Source: Hirundichthys speculiger
Taxonomy: Eukaryota > Chordata > Actinopteri > Beloniformes > Exocoetidae
DNA: 64,000 bases
Reading direction: 5' to 3'
Assembly: GCA_018398805.1 (NCBI GenBank)
Contig: JAGFBZ010000172.1
Coordinates: forward strand, 434,001 to 498,000
The notes beneath the pieces are model-generated. The model did not search any database. It saw only the letters and a list, made by a program, of their open reading frames with translations, and had not been told where the DNA came from. Positions within the stretch are counted from its first letter, which is position 1. The number at the start of each line of letters is the position of its first letter. Shown here piece by piece: positions 11,151-26,100 of this stretch. The translations under genes were made by a program, and so were the position numbers.

Positions 11151-14100
11151 CTGGTGAGGGACGGGGGGATGATGGGTGAGAGGCAGAGTAAGAAATAATA
11201 CAGTTATTGACACTGCACTTACACCCAAGTGTGGTTTTTAAAAGATCAGTTCCTGAGATATTAAAAAAAGCAACAAGTAACAATGATAGGTTAGTGCAAT
11301 AACTGTTTATTGATCTGCTGTATCCCATTTTATCTAAGCCCCCCCATGCACATCCAACCCCAAGCACACACTCTGCTGTCACTCTGCTACCATTCAGAGA
11401 CACCACTTAAACTTGAAGCCGAGTGCAGCGCCTGACTTGAGCAGCTCGACTGACTCTGTAACGTAACAGCCACTGCCATCATTATTAAAAAAAAAAGAGA
11501 AAAAAAAGATAATAGAAGATGGAGAGAGAGAGAGAAAAAAAATCTACACAAGGTCGCTATGGTAACTGTGCCGTTTCCTGTCCGCTGTTGCATGGCACCC
11601 CCTTCTCATCAGTCGCTTTATGTGTGTGCGTGACTGAAAGTGAGAGAAAAATCCAAATTCAGACGGTCTGAGAATTAGTCGCACGGAATGGAGATGGGGG
11701 AGTGAAAAGATGCAGATATGTAAAATATTCATGCACTTCTTTGCATGGCAAGTGGGGTGGGGGAGTGTCAGGTGGAGGGAGGTGGAGGGTGGGAGCTAGC
11801 TAAAAAAAAGTGTGGGGTGGGGGGGGGGGGCATAGACGGAGATGGTTAAATGACACAACAAAGATGAGCAGCTGACAGTTTGCTGCCGATCCTTCAGGAG
11901 CATTGTTTACATCCAGACAGGCGCTGCAGGCACCCCCCTCATCTCCATCTTTCCATTGCCCTGTCTCCCGCTCTATCATTCCCATTTCTTTAGCTTTGTC
12001 TTCCTTTCTCCTGGATAAGGGTGACACGCAGGGTAATACTGGAGCTCAGTGTGCTGCTTGTAGCAAACTCGTAATTTCAAAAACACACATGGCCACCGAA
12101 GAGGCTTCAAACACTCTACAATTAGCCATTATCAGTCTAATGTAGTAAACAGCATTGTAGAATAATAATAAAAAAAAACCCTCTCCATGTGAGGTTTACT
12201 ATTTGATGAGAAGAGTATGAATAAGTACAGCCTTTTTCACCAATGCACCACAGCCAAGATGTTTCATGGAAATTGACTATTTGTTATGTTACCAAAAACA
12301 AATGAGTACTTCTATACTTATGTGAAAAATGTAATGTTTGTCTTTGGAACAAGCCGCTTTCTGAACGTATACGGCGACTTTAAGAAGTCACTCATTCAAG
12401 TTTTCTGTCATACCGCCCCTGTGATACAGAGTGATCTTTGTGATGTGTTAAAAACAGAAAGCCAGGGGATTCTTCAGATTGTTTGCGGCAATTAAAAAAA
12501 AAAAAAACTTCCCACCAGTAGCTGTGTACAGATTTTTTAGGGACCAATAAACATAAGGGGGTCAGGGGTTAAAGGCAGAAAGGAAGCTGACAACCACATG
12601 TTTAGTGATGATGAAAACCAGCGTAAAATAATTGAAATGAATGTTTAGCATAGGCATTGTATTATTTTAACTCAACACACACATATATCATATATTATAT
12701 TATATATTATATATCATCATATTTACTAATTTACTAAATACTGAGTATCTTGTTTAAAAATTAAATAGATTGTGTTCAAGAAAAGTTGTTTTTATGTTTC
12801 TTATTTAGATGTGTCGTCAAAATACCCAACAGCTGGAATCACAATACCATGTGATATTTTTGCTAAGCTCTATACTGTTCGCTATTCATTACAAATTAGA
12901 TTTATCCTCCATGTGCGTTTACCTGAGCTCACTTGTGCTACGATGCGTTTGTGTAGCTCTGAAATTAGACTAATGAAATAACATTTGACAAAGGAATTTT
13001 ATTTTGTTTTTTTGGTCTCTAGTGCTCTTTATTTACAGTGGAGAGAGACAGGAAAGGAGGGAGACAGGCAGGAGACGAACCTGCGACCGCTGCAGGAGGA
13101 CTGTAGCGTCTGTACATGGGCCTCCTGCACTAAAACACCAAGCTAACCCGCGGCCCGGCAAAGGAGTTTTGGTATCGCTTTGCTAATCTTAGGATAAAAC
13201 TTCAGGTAAACTAACTCAAAAAGCTTTAACGTGCCTATAAGAGCACAGATAGCTTCCAGAGACACCTGTAGTACATCTGCACGTACGTCCAGTCAGCGCT
13301 GGAGGGACTAAGAACAATATGACAAGAGGGGAGAAAAAAAAAAAAGCCACCCACACTACGAGGAGCATGCAAACACAAAGCCATACAGCGTCATACTCAT
13401 GCCAATGGTAATCAGAAATAAGGCTATCTTTAACCGCAGTCTGACTACATTAAATTTTTGTGCACGGGTTAGTCCTTGCAGAACTACAGGAGATGATTTA
13501 ATGTTAATTTAGGGAAACATGACTCTCTAGCCCATTTACTTCAACCCTACTCTCAAGCATGACCACATGCTTTTGATATGTGCATTTAATTTTCAGACGG
13601 TTAAAATCATGGCCATTCTTTTGATCACAGAGTAATATACACTGTACTACAGTTCAGACAGAAGAATGGATTTCACTTACATGTTTAAAAAAAAAAAGCA
13701 GACTATATGAATAAAAATCAAAGAATTGGCATAAAAGTCAATACTATCATGGCTACTGTTGAAACACTGGGCAAGTCCATATTTTGTGACATAGAATACA
13801 AGTCATCGGATAACAGTACCAGTACTTACCTCCTCTGAGTAGTGATCTGAGGGAAGAGGGGGGTAGTCGCACTGTTCTATCTTCTTGCAAAGGGAGTACA
13901 GGTTCATCTTATCCCCATAGAAGGGACTCTGTAAAGCTGCCATCTGAAGCACAGAGATGTAAAGAAACAAGGAAAAGACATATAGAGAGAAAGGGGATAA
14001 AGACAGGAGAAGAGTATGTGAGACAAAAAGGAAGTTAAACACCCAATCAAAGTCTCAACAGGTGGCACACAGAAGAAACTGCAGCATGTGCTAAAGGCAG

Positions 14101-17100
14101 TGTCTTCACAGTTAACTAGTCTCGGTGTAAGGACTCAAAGCAGGGTTATGGTGTATGGAGACAAAGACAAGGAGCCAGTATCAGTTTTGAGAGTGCGCCA
14201 AATATGTACACACTCGTTTTTTTCAAGCTAACCAAAACAAAAACAAATCTATTAAAGCTTCCTTTGGCTTCTTTTTGTTCTTCTAGTTTTATGACTTAAA
14301 AACCATCAAACCAATATCAAAACATACAAACGAAAATCATAGAAACGTTATAGCTCAGATATATAGAGAGGCAAGGAAGAAGAGTCGTTCAGGGATACAA
14401 GAGGAAAGAATTTTTCAGTTTGCTGGAGCATCAAGAAAACGGCATTTTTCCAGAGAACAAATGTAAGCAGCCGGAGCAAAGGAGAGAAGAGAGGAGAACA
14501 GAATTGAAGGCAAAAGTAGAAGTTTATTAGTGACTGGAAACAGGTCAAGAATTCTTTCTGCTTTTCTAAGAACGGAAAACTAGCATGGCTTTTTTTCTTG
14601 TTTTTTTTCCAAGGCTATGGCTGACTCACTTCCTGTTATCTAAAAGGCACACATGTGAGGTAAAGACCTCTGGAAGTTCAGATTTTCCTTCCTAGTTCAT
14701 TCCTTTCACGATGAATACTTGGCCATCATTCAATAGTCGTGTTCTCAGAGATGCTAACATACATACAATATAAGTGAAATCCATAGTTGGACTCCAGTGT
14801 ACATTTCACCCGTTTTATGGCAGAGGACCTTAAAATTTTGCTCTATAAAAATATGTAAATACAGCATCTCTTCAACAACTATGACAGCAAGACTTAGATA
14901 AATAAATAACCAATCATTGCTCAGAACTTGTATGTTTTCCTCCTAAATTTTAGCTATAGGCTTCGTAGGATTGCTAGTTTTAATATAGTTTTTATATGTA
15001 ATACTAAATTTAGCAAAACAAAAGGGAATAAGGGGATGATACCAAACTGGCACAAGTGGCTATAAAAGTAAAAAGAAAGAAAAAATATCACAGGCTCCTC
15101 AGTGGGCATATGGGGTTTTACACATTATTTCTCCAACTATTTTTTAAGCTGTCCCTGCATTGTTTTGGAGACAGTATGTTTCTGACAACCTGCTAATTGG
15201 AAGTGTGAAACAGATGAGCAAAAAGCCCACATACAACAGTAAGTGGAATCCTTCCATGGAGAATACAGCAGCTTAGTGTGAATGTGCCACTTTCTACAAT
15301 GTCAAGAACAGTATAGAAAATATCTCTGAGTGGGATCATTAAATAAAGGGCTGTAAAATGAAGCATATGCTCAAAAACAAGGCTATTGTGACTACTGTAG
15401 GACAGCAATATTTTACCCAATGTGCACTGGCACATTTGGCTGTAAGTAACCCTCCGGCACTGCCCCAAAACTTGCTAGACATCAACCGAACAGTTTTCAA
15501 TTAAACATGCGTCAAACACTGATGGCCCTGAGATGGAAAAGGCCTTGTATTTTTTTTGGCCAGAATTTGACAGGGTTTCTGTTACAGCTTCCAGCGGGAA
15601 GTCAAGATAATGGCAGCAAAAACTCAGTAGGGCATCTCTCCTCTGGACATATTCACCATCACCATCATTCATTGGTTCTTCTAATCAAGCAAACACATTA
15701 ATACACCTCATCCTTACAAAATACAAAACAACATTAGGACAGAAAATCACCCATCTTTCGTCTGCCTCTGCTTCAAGGCTCACTACTGACGCTGGCACAG
15801 CGGGTGGTTGACAGTGACGAGACGCGTTTGGAAATGCAGATTTCTTGAGTGTGTCAGTGATGATGCACATCCATTTGTAAGAAAGCTTCTCATCTCTGGC
15901 TTTAAATTTCATATCCAATTGCACAATGTTTAATATCATGATAAATGGTCATTTTCAGTGAAAGTAAAGCTTAAAATGAGAGTACATCACTGAAAATGCA
16001 CACTGACTGGAGATAACACGGATCGTTCTTCCAGGTGGAAATTCAGCCACATTCAATAAACAGCTTTAGTACACTTTTTTCTTTTTCAAAGGATTCTGAA
16101 AAGTGCAGAATCATTTTGCTGCCGCAAAAAAGGGGAAAAAAAGGCAAGGAAGATTATTACCATTTATATGAATATCAAGAAGAAAATTAATTCTGCAATT
16201 TTACACAATTGGACCATAAGACTATGATTTTTCTAACATCATGTACATAACAAAAAACAATCTTGAAAGCTGTTAAAACAGGATGAAGGACTCATTTCAA
16301 GTTATCAGTCCACATATTAACTATATGTTACATTCACTCATTATCAATGACTGGCCTTCATTTACTTCAACCATGTAGCCTATAATACAACACCTGCACA
16401 AGAAGAATAGGAAGGCGATTCATGTAAGCCATTTACCACCAATATCAATGAACATCTTGCACTTGTATTTTTATTTAAGAGTAGAATCTCTCTTCAGTTG
16501 GTGTCCTCATAAATATATCATAAAATCTGGCTTCATTCTACAAAAGTCTGTTTCAGTGTCTTGGAGAGGAGCAAGTAGAAAAACGCTCCTGTTTGTTTTG
16601 TAACAAAGAAAAGTATCTGTGTGTCGGTGGTGCTCCAGAAGCACAAATTTCTAAATAAGCAAGGGGGGGGGGGGGGGGGGGGGGTGGGGGGGTGGGGGGG
16701 GTGGGCAGAAACAACCAGTGAAAAAGGAGGAAACCAGGCAGCTAAAGACACCAGGAGGCAAAGGGTTAAGCAAGAACCCCTCGTATTTTCATGCATCTTC
16801 TGCTTTTGACAGATGAAAAATGTCAACTGTCCTGTTTGTATTTGGGAGTTTTTGCACTATTCATCTGCTTCATTAGTGCCTGCTGCTCCTAGCCCCTGAC
16901 AGCTGCCGGCCCCCCGCTCTCAGTGTGCGCACACGCACACACACGTATAAAGATGTATGCCCCCCTCCCCACCCCCCTTACACCACCAACAACGCACACA
17001 CAGACACTCGCACGGAAAAATACAGACTTGCTCCTTTTTTCAGACTGTGTCGTCGCAATGGTTTAGATGATTGACTCACTCTCTGACCTCTGAGGCCCTG

Positions 17101-20100
17101 GTGTGTGTGTGCCTGTGTCTGTGTCTGTGTGTGTGTATATGCTTCATTGATATTCGAGAGACAGAATGCACATGCATGCCTGCTGTCTGTCTAAGGGGTG
17201 TGTGCGCATCCACGCAACCCCACACACCCGCATTTGCACTCTTGTATTTGTGAGAACCATCACCAACATAATTCATTCCCTGGTTCCCAGCCTTTACCTC
17301 AAAATCAGATCTATATGCCGATAACCCATTACCTGAACATGAACTTAATTTTAACCTTAGCTCTAAAGTCAAGTTTTCACCTCTAAAGAGTCCCAATTAA
17401 GTAGCTGGGACCAATAGAGATACCATTATCAGTCAATGATTAACTCACATTTGCAAAACTACTTCAATAATGTACATCTGATACCACCGCCTCTTTCTGA
17501 CCAATTTAACCCTGGAGCTGGTGCAAAGCTGGAACTAGAGCCAGGTCAGACTTGGCTCAACTTTGGAAGCTTTTATTAAGAAGTGGTTTGCTTTTCCACA
17601 TATACAGGGCCACGTCATTATTTTATTACATCTCTTTCAACTTTGAACCTCCCTTTAATGTACCCTGAACGTCTTTAGAGCACCACAGTTCACAAAGGAT
17701 GCAGATCAGAGTTTTCCCTCAGAACCAGTGTCTTAATGTTGCTGCTCCGCCTTTACGAAGGATGTTGTACACAACAGTTGGTGTTTTTGAACGCTCATTG
17801 CTATGCCAACTGCCTTTTTCAAATGCTGGCCAGTATTTATGATCACCCCTAGAAACGGGATCTATCCTCACTGTTTGAGTGGGATCCATAAACGCGGGAG
17901 GGGTGACTCTGAGACATGCAGCAATGAGTATTAACAAAGATGCAAACACCGTTTTTAAATTCAGTTGAAAACAGCTCTTGTGAATGCTGTTTTCGAACTG
18001 CATCAGATGACGTACACAAACACAGACTGGTGATTTAAAAAAAAAAACATCAAAAACAATCTTGTTTTTCTACTACAGCTGTAAACAAGTATTTTGGTGG
18101 CATTCTTTGTTGATTCTTTTTTGTTAGTTTCTTCTCTGCTAGCACCACATAAACGCAACTTAATGATGGCGGTCACACTGTTTGGGTTGGTAAATATAAT
18201 CCCGCCTCTCATCCTGACATAACCGATTCTTGCACGTAGCCCAGCCAAGTTTTGGTACCAGTGTGGTGCTAGTTTTACTGGCTTTATCTTTGCAGCCAGC
18301 AGTTGGAAAGCAAAAAAACTATTCCAAGTTAAACTGAATTAGGACCTCTAGGGCAAAAAAAAAGGCCTATTACAAGAAGATAATGTAAAACTCATAAACT
18401 GGGCAAGCAACTGGAGAAAGAGATGTATCAGCATTTATGTCAGATTTTAGGATAAACCATGACAAAAGCTAATCAGATTGCAAATAATGCTGTGCTTGTT
18501 AATTTATACCATCTAAGTAATCATCAAATTGAAATGACATACTACAATTACATCTTGCCAGTGACAGCTTCTGAAAAAAATGCATGTGTTCTATTTCCCT
18601 CATTTACTCTTTTTAAATACTCATACTCTTTATCCACAAAGTGTTTCAATGTAAATATCAGTACGTGGTCTATGTCTGACAAAGAGTAAAGCATTTTAAA
18701 AGGTTTATACCAAAGTCAGGATTGACACAAAAGATACAGAAATGTCACCTTTTGTTTTGAGGCTCTTCATCTGGCCAAGGCATATAAAGATAGCATCCAT
18801 GGGTATCTTAAATGGCTGAATGGGACCTTTCATTTTAATTAACCGTGATCCCACTCTCTCACTCCAGCTTCTCTCCCTGAACACCAATTAGAAGGAGCTG
18901 AGAGAGGCAACCATCTTCTCCTTCCAACCCCCTCTCCCCCTGGAGCCTTTACATCCTGGGACCAAAGGGCTTCTCACAACTTCTCGCTTACCCATTTTTA
19001 AACACAAATATTATATTAATGGCACTTCAAAATAAACACATAAATGTTAAAATGCATAGATGTAAAATAGATCTATATTTTGTATGTTTTCTGGCCCGCA
19101 TAAACACATACTTCCACTCAACTATACAAGTGTAGAAAGCGTCTTTTTTTTATGTGCACACTGGTCCTTCATGAGGCTTTATGATGATATATTAATCAAG
19201 GCAATAAGTTACAATGTAGGGACAGTCATTAGACATATGCCTGCACCCAGCGGAGTCATCACTGCTCTACTTCAACACACTAAAAAGAGAAAACGGAAAG
19301 AAGAAAGCAATGGATGGGTGAGTTGAAAGCACCAGATTGCTACTGTGGGCTGAACCCTTGAAGACGTTTTTTTTTTCAAGAACATGTTCTTATGTGCCAA
19401 TCTCAACATAGCTGAAAGAAAGCTTAACATTTCTGAATTCAAACTTCTTAACTTTTCTGTCAAGAGAAAGACTGAAAAATGCAGAAACAAGAAGTCTGGC
19501 TCCGTCTAAAGGTAAAAGAAAAGAAAAATAAAAAATTAGTTGACTTGAATGTAAAAACAGCAGTTTGTCATTTCATGTAGATTACAAGTTTCTTCTTTAT
19601 GAAGAAAAAGAGGCGGAATATCGCTCATCTCTGTGCAACTCTCAGTCAAAATGAAATGTGTTATTGTCCTGAAATCTTGTATGGAACCTTGTCCAACTCC
19701 TGACACACAATCATGAAATGGGTTTACAAATGTGTAACAGTATTCAGAGGTAAATGGAGTTTCTCTGGGACTGAAACTGCTGTTAAGCATTTACAAGCAA
19801 TGTACAAAAAAAGAAAAAAAAAGAAAATTGTAAAAAAGGCATGAGAAAATTTACACAAATGGGATAATGGGGATTTAGCTAAATCTAAGACTGGCAATGA
19901 AGAACCTCAATATTCATGCAAGAATATTCATTCTGGAAGAAAAAAACTTATTTAAGAACGACACAGAGAAAAAAAAGGAGGGGGGGCAGCTCATCAAGAT
20001 GCAAACACCAGCTGCTGAGAACCTGGATTTTTGGGGTCTCATAAAACCAGCAGCAAAACAAGAGGGGAGGGATGGAATGAGGCAGGAGGTATGAGACATG

Positions 20101-23100
20101 GGCACAGTCAGAGGTATGGATGGCTGGCCTCCATACAGGAAGGAGACACATTCCAGTAAAGCTTTTCAAGATATGATCCTCCTCTAACCTTATACCAAAC
20201 ACAGCAACCGCAACATGTCTGCACAAGCAGGAGACCAGCGATGTGTGTGTAAAATGGACCTCCTTTACAGGAATCCCAGTCAGTGTGTGAGTTACCAATC
20301 CAAGTATGAGGTGGTTTTGACTGAGAGCAGAGAAGGAAAGAGCACTAAGAGACTGCGGTCTCACTCACTGGTGTGTGACCAGACCCCCGATTTATCTCCT
20401 TGGTCTCCACAGGAGACAACCTAGGTGAGCATCTCTGTTTACCACCGCATGGTGGGCTTGGGTGAAACGCACAGGGCAGGGTCAGGTGATCTAATGAGAC
20501 TGGACATGAGGAGAAAGGGATCAAACAGAATGGGAGATGAAGATGGACGAGCATACAATGACCAGGTATTGACAGGCAGACCCTTCGGACCTTAACTCAA
20601 CCCTCGGGCAGAAGAATGAAAAATGCAGGCTCTCTCAAATGGAGCCGTTTCACACATAAGGAATGGAACTCCCAGCGATACAAGCACATATTCATGGATA
20701 CGAAAACACATCAAATATCCCAGCACAATCCTCATCCCTTACTGTATGTTCAGACTGAAATCAATGAGAACCAGAGGGATCAGACATGGATGTTCTATGT
20801 GAATTCCATATGCCTGAAGGTTAAGTCAGGGAAAAGGAGGCATATGGAGGAGAACACTGCTGAGGGGAGAGGAGCAGAACAGAGAGGAATGGAGAACAGA
20901 GTTCTGAGAAAGAGGTAAGTTTCCTGAAACGGAGTGCACTTTATGGAGCCCTCTTACGAAATGAAAAAAGAAAAAAAAAAACAAAAGGAGAAAGCAGGAG
21001 CCTGTTCTTCAAAGAGAATATGCATGCCGTGGTGAGCGCTGCTCTGGTAGCAATAAGGCTGTAAAATCTTTATCTCCACAGGCTTCTTGCATGGCTCACC
21101 TTGACCTGATGGCTGGAGCTCTGTCTCTGCTCTTGTACGTATAACAATTTCTCTCTGAATGAACACCCCCCATCTTTCTCTTTGCTCCAGCAATCTATAA
21201 CCCTGCTCTCGCTATTTATTATTCCCCCTTTCAACTTCTTCCCCCCTCTTGCCTTCATTCTCCTTTTGTTTCATTCTCATATGACTTGTATGGCTTAAGT
21301 CCTTAGCCTTTTCTGACTTTCTATATGAATACCTAAACTTTTTCACCTTTCATCTTTATTCCTTGCCTTCTGACCTCCTCAGGGAGCAAAAAGTCTCATC
21401 TATTTTTACTACTTTTGCTCTTGAGAGATCTCATTTGTGGTCTCATTGTCTCATTTTTTCAAGGAAAAATGTATACATGATCAACATATGCTGCACCACT
21501 CTAAAATGAGAAACAATTCATTCTCAGGATATGAAATTTTGACTTTTTCTAATTTCAAAATGAACACCTTTATAAATAGAATCAAAAGTGTAAAAAGGTC
21601 AGTTTTCACTGGTTTGTTTTAAACCTAAGCTGAATTCATACATTAATCACATACATGAAGTCGTCATTTTAAAAAAAATGTTGATGTTCCAGTCGTGATA
21701 TCTGCAGAACTATGCAACACAAGTATTATCATCAAACAATCTTTTTTTTTATTATTTTTTAACAGTAAGTGCAGCATCTTTCATGTAAACACCCAGTGCA
21801 GACCATGCACACCTACAAAAAGTATAAAAACAGAATGGGAGCTGCAGTAGGCACCATTTTCAACCAACCACAGAAACACACAACTGCAGTGAATTGTGGA
21901 GAACTAATTAGCATGAAGGACTGTGGTCTCCGAGCAACCATGACCTGCAAGAGGAGCTTGAACTTCTTCCTTGCTCGTTCTCCACCTATATGCCTGAGGC
22001 ATTGTGGAGAAGGTGTAGTCATTGATGCGCTGAAATGCAGGCCAAATGATCAGCAACTCAAGGGAATTAATGGAAACCAGGGGAGGAAAATGTGGGCATT
22101 TCCTTAGCCGACAGTGTGTTTTTGAAATTGGGCCCATCTGTGTGTAGTCGGTGCATGTGAAAATTGCAGTGCAGCAACGTCAGATTGCCTGCTATCATCT
22201 GTTGCCATCATTGTTCTGCTTCCCACGGTTTCTTTTTAGTTCCCTCTGCTGAGACATGTCCTCTTGGACCCGTCTACTCAGCGTGGCCTACAACAGAGCC
22301 CTGTGGTGTCGTGTAGTCAGTGTCACTGGACAGCTTTATGCTGTCATTCAACCGCTTTCAAAATTTTAGCAGGTTTCCAGTGCGAATGACATTAATAAAA
22401 AAGTCTCAAGGCCTCTGCTTTGATGGTTTTCCTCAAGGAAGAGAATTGGTCATATGAAGATGTGGAAATATTTTTTTTTAAGTGTTTTTTAATCATCAAC
22501 AGTTATGGTAAATCCTTTAAAGTATGTGTATATACATCTGTTTTCACAGTTTGATATTATATCTGGGACAGACAGTGCTTTGTTTATGTGTGTGATTGAA
22601 CCTGTGTGTTCTCATGTCACTGCCACCTTCAGTTGTAAGGTGACAGTTCGTGCACACATTGCTACAGCTTACCTCGTAGAGAAGGCATCCTAGCGACCAG
22701 ATGTCAGACTTGAAGTTGTAGCCGTTTTCATGTATCCTCTCTGGTGACATGTAGTAAGGAGTACCCACTGAAACACAGGTGGAGGGAGCAGGGGGGAAAG
22801 GCATGGAAAGGAGGAAGAGAAAGAAAGGCAGGGAAGGAGAAGAGCACATAGAGCAATTAGGTATTAACAATTTGCACTGCAAACACACGCTTCTCCAATT
22901 GATCCATGAAGACACGTGACAAATGGAGGAGTAAACTTAAAGCTATGCTTCTCAGAGACTGAAATATCCCCCATAATGCAGCATGAGAAACACCATAGAA
23001 GGGACACCTTCTATTGCTGCAAGTGCACTGCTTTTGTTAAATTTATATAAGGTTAAATAAAATTACATCTAACAAGATCAAATATCATCAAACATCCAGA

Positions 23101-26100
23101 TTCATCATGCAATGGCAGCAGCACTACAAAGCTGCATATATATGAACAGAAAACATACCAGCACAGACAAAATATACATAAATCAGTCTTGATTAGTGAG
23201 ACTTAGTAATGATCTGAAACAGTAGTCGGAGAATACGCCCAGGGAGCAGCAGCAGAGCCTTAAAAGCTCGTCTGTTTCTGGTTCTGGTTTTGAAACTCAA
23301 GAATCCCCAACTGCCATTGCGAATGGCCTGGCTCCAGAAAAATCAGACCATCACCCAACTGGACATAAAGACGAGCCAGGGCTCAGCATCACATCCATCA
23401 CACACTACAGGAAGCTCTGGAGATTTGCTATTTTCTTAGCCAAGTTTGACTAGCTGCTTTTATCATCTGCTTTCTGTTTATTGTGATTTCCCATGTAAAA
23501 GTCTATCAAGCAAATCCAGCAGAGGCTTTTTATTGATCGCATATGGTTAAAGGATGGAAATTTCACCAGCAGTCTAACCTGTGCTGAGACGCTTTCAGGC
23601 TATACTTCTCTCACATCCTCTCCAGTGCAAGAGAGCCGACTGAAACATGAGGATCACGGCTACACGGGTTCTGCTTAATTTCTTTGTACAACGTCAGCAA
23701 CGTTGCAGCACATGTGTGTACGCCTCACTGTGAAATGTCTACCTTACATAGCAAAATAATCTATACAGTATTGCCTTCTATTTTAACAACATCATATAAC
23801 AATTTCTAACTTTAAAGACTAATTATATATTTGCTAGAAATTCAATACAACCAGTGTTTCCTCCAAGCAAGTTTCCAGTTTTTCTCCGTGGAAAAGTTCC
23901 CAGGTTTTTAGTCCAATCAAACATGACACCAACTCCCTAAGCTGCCTTCATCTACATTTGGCCATGTGCACATTTATTAAATTATCTTGTGGAGTAATGT
24001 GTAATGTGGTGACATTAAATCTTAAATAGTACTTGACACCACAGAATATAAAATAAAACTAGAGGGGTCATTTCAAAGTTCAGAAGTACATGTGGAACTA
24101 GAAGAAAATCATAAACAAAGTTGCTGTACCCATTTACTAGGTAGCAATGACATGTTTTTTTTTCTTCCCCCAAATAAACGGGTTTTTGCTCAGAATATAT
24201 GCATATAATGTGCAATGGGAAAAGCCGTAGATATAGTAACAGCTTGGAGAAGTGTTTTAATGGATGATAACTAGTAACTGTTGAGTTTACAATTTCCACA
24301 AACAACTAAAGAGGGCTGCGAGAACAGTTCTCAAGTGGCAAAAACTCAGGAGAAAAGTTAGATTGCGCAAAATTGGAAAGGGAAAGCCATAACTGCACAT
24401 TTACATTACTAATATGTGCACATATGTGGACACCACACACACACGCAAGCACGCACGCACGCACAAGCTCTCTTGAGCCACTCTGCACATTAGCAGGTCT
24501 GAGAAAGCTCAAATAATGTAATTGCAATTAATAAAACTATAACAGAGGCATTAGACCAGAAGTTTACAGAAACTGACATGAAAGCGAGCACTTTTAATTT
24601 TGGTGCAGTTTTAATTAGGTTGAGAAAACATACTTTTATCTCAAATGTGTGGTTTTTAATAATGAAGTGTTTCCTGTCATTCAAAAAATAATTTGCATTT
24701 GTATCGGCAGAGAAGAAGTGAGTGAGCAAGTGGAAGAATACAGTATACTGGGAACCGCCGTTTTAATTGGTCATCAGGTTGGTATTGTGGTTTATGTGCG
24801 TTCTTGCCTGTGTGGGTAAGTGTATTTATATGTGTACGTGTCTGAGAGCCGTGAGGTCTCATGGCGCAGTTTGAACTGGCTTCCCTAACATTCATTATTA
24901 CTTCATTAAAAGAATCAGACTTTCTTATGCTAATAGTTGAATAGAAAAGGCAGCAGCGTGGGCTCAGACTTCTTCAGTGAGCTGAATTAAGGGTACATTA
25001 CTTATTCATGCAAATAAACTGAGAGTCATGTTGGGATTGATTTCAATTATTGGGAATAGCAATGACAACACAGTTTCTTCTGCATAACAGCCTAAGTGTT
25101 GTTGAATGGGAGGTGAGATGCCATTCACGATGAATAACCCCACACTTCTAAACTCCTGCTAAATGTACAGTAAAATGAACAAAGACTTGTCTCATTTTGA
25201 ACACGGTTAATGATTTGATACAGTTTTCTTACAAACACTTCATACCTAGAGCTCTAACAGGATCACTCAAAAGTTTCACAGGGAGTTTCCATTAATAAAC
25301 CATCTCTGATCTGTGCTCTCATGTCAGTTTACCATTTTTGTTTTTTTGAATAGCAATCAAAGACTTTGACTGAATATCTCACTCAGACCAACAGTATGAG
25401 TTTAAAACATCTGTTCCACTGTGTTGCAGCAACTAGGATGCTCAATTCCCGGTAGCAACATGAACAGTCTGAACTGGGTAAGAAATCATAAAACTTTTGC
25501 TGTGTTTACCTCACACCAGGTTCTTGTTTTCTGCATGTTATTCTGAGCCCTTTCCCACACTTTGGCTTTCCACCTTCCTCTCTCTGTTCCTGATTTGTAT
25601 GAAAATAGTTCCAAACGTCAGCTGACTAAACAGCCTCCCTCCTTTTCCCACAGCGCCCATTACTAACGTCTTCCTCATTACAGGTGTTAGCTGCAGGTAT
25701 ACTACATTCATTATTACAGCCATTTGCCAGCAATAACCATTATGTTGCTTAATTCTCCAAAGACTGCTTAACATTTCCTTTTACAATGTTTTTAAACTTC
25801 AATTTATTTCCTGTCTCAACACTGCTTGTGCATCTTTAGTCCAGAAGTAGTCAAATTGTGTAGTTTATTAATATTCTTATCATTTGCATTTTTGTCACTC
25901 TCATAAATAAGGGTGTGTAAGTTTCTACGCTTGTTGCAATTTTTAAGTGAGAGTGTACTTATCCGTCTGTGCATGTGTGGATTCAAACTGATATGAGCGA
26001 GCATGTGCACTTCTCTGTGCAGAGGTACATCTGTACGTGCAGAGTGTTCTAGAGAGGAAAAGTGCTTGTGTGTGCGTGTGTGTGTGTGTGTGCGTGGTGG

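Larger units (their letters stand above)
13944..22672 (-). other. nek7: nek7 intron between coding exons 7 and 8
   Basis: This 8.7-kb intron holds a G-rich tract at 16663-16706, TG/CA repeats around 16925-17245, and a degenerate DNA transposon at about 17515-18315. A balanced-composition block at 21840-22090 could be conserved non-coding DNA. No other gene was recognised. Confidence 0.9.
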
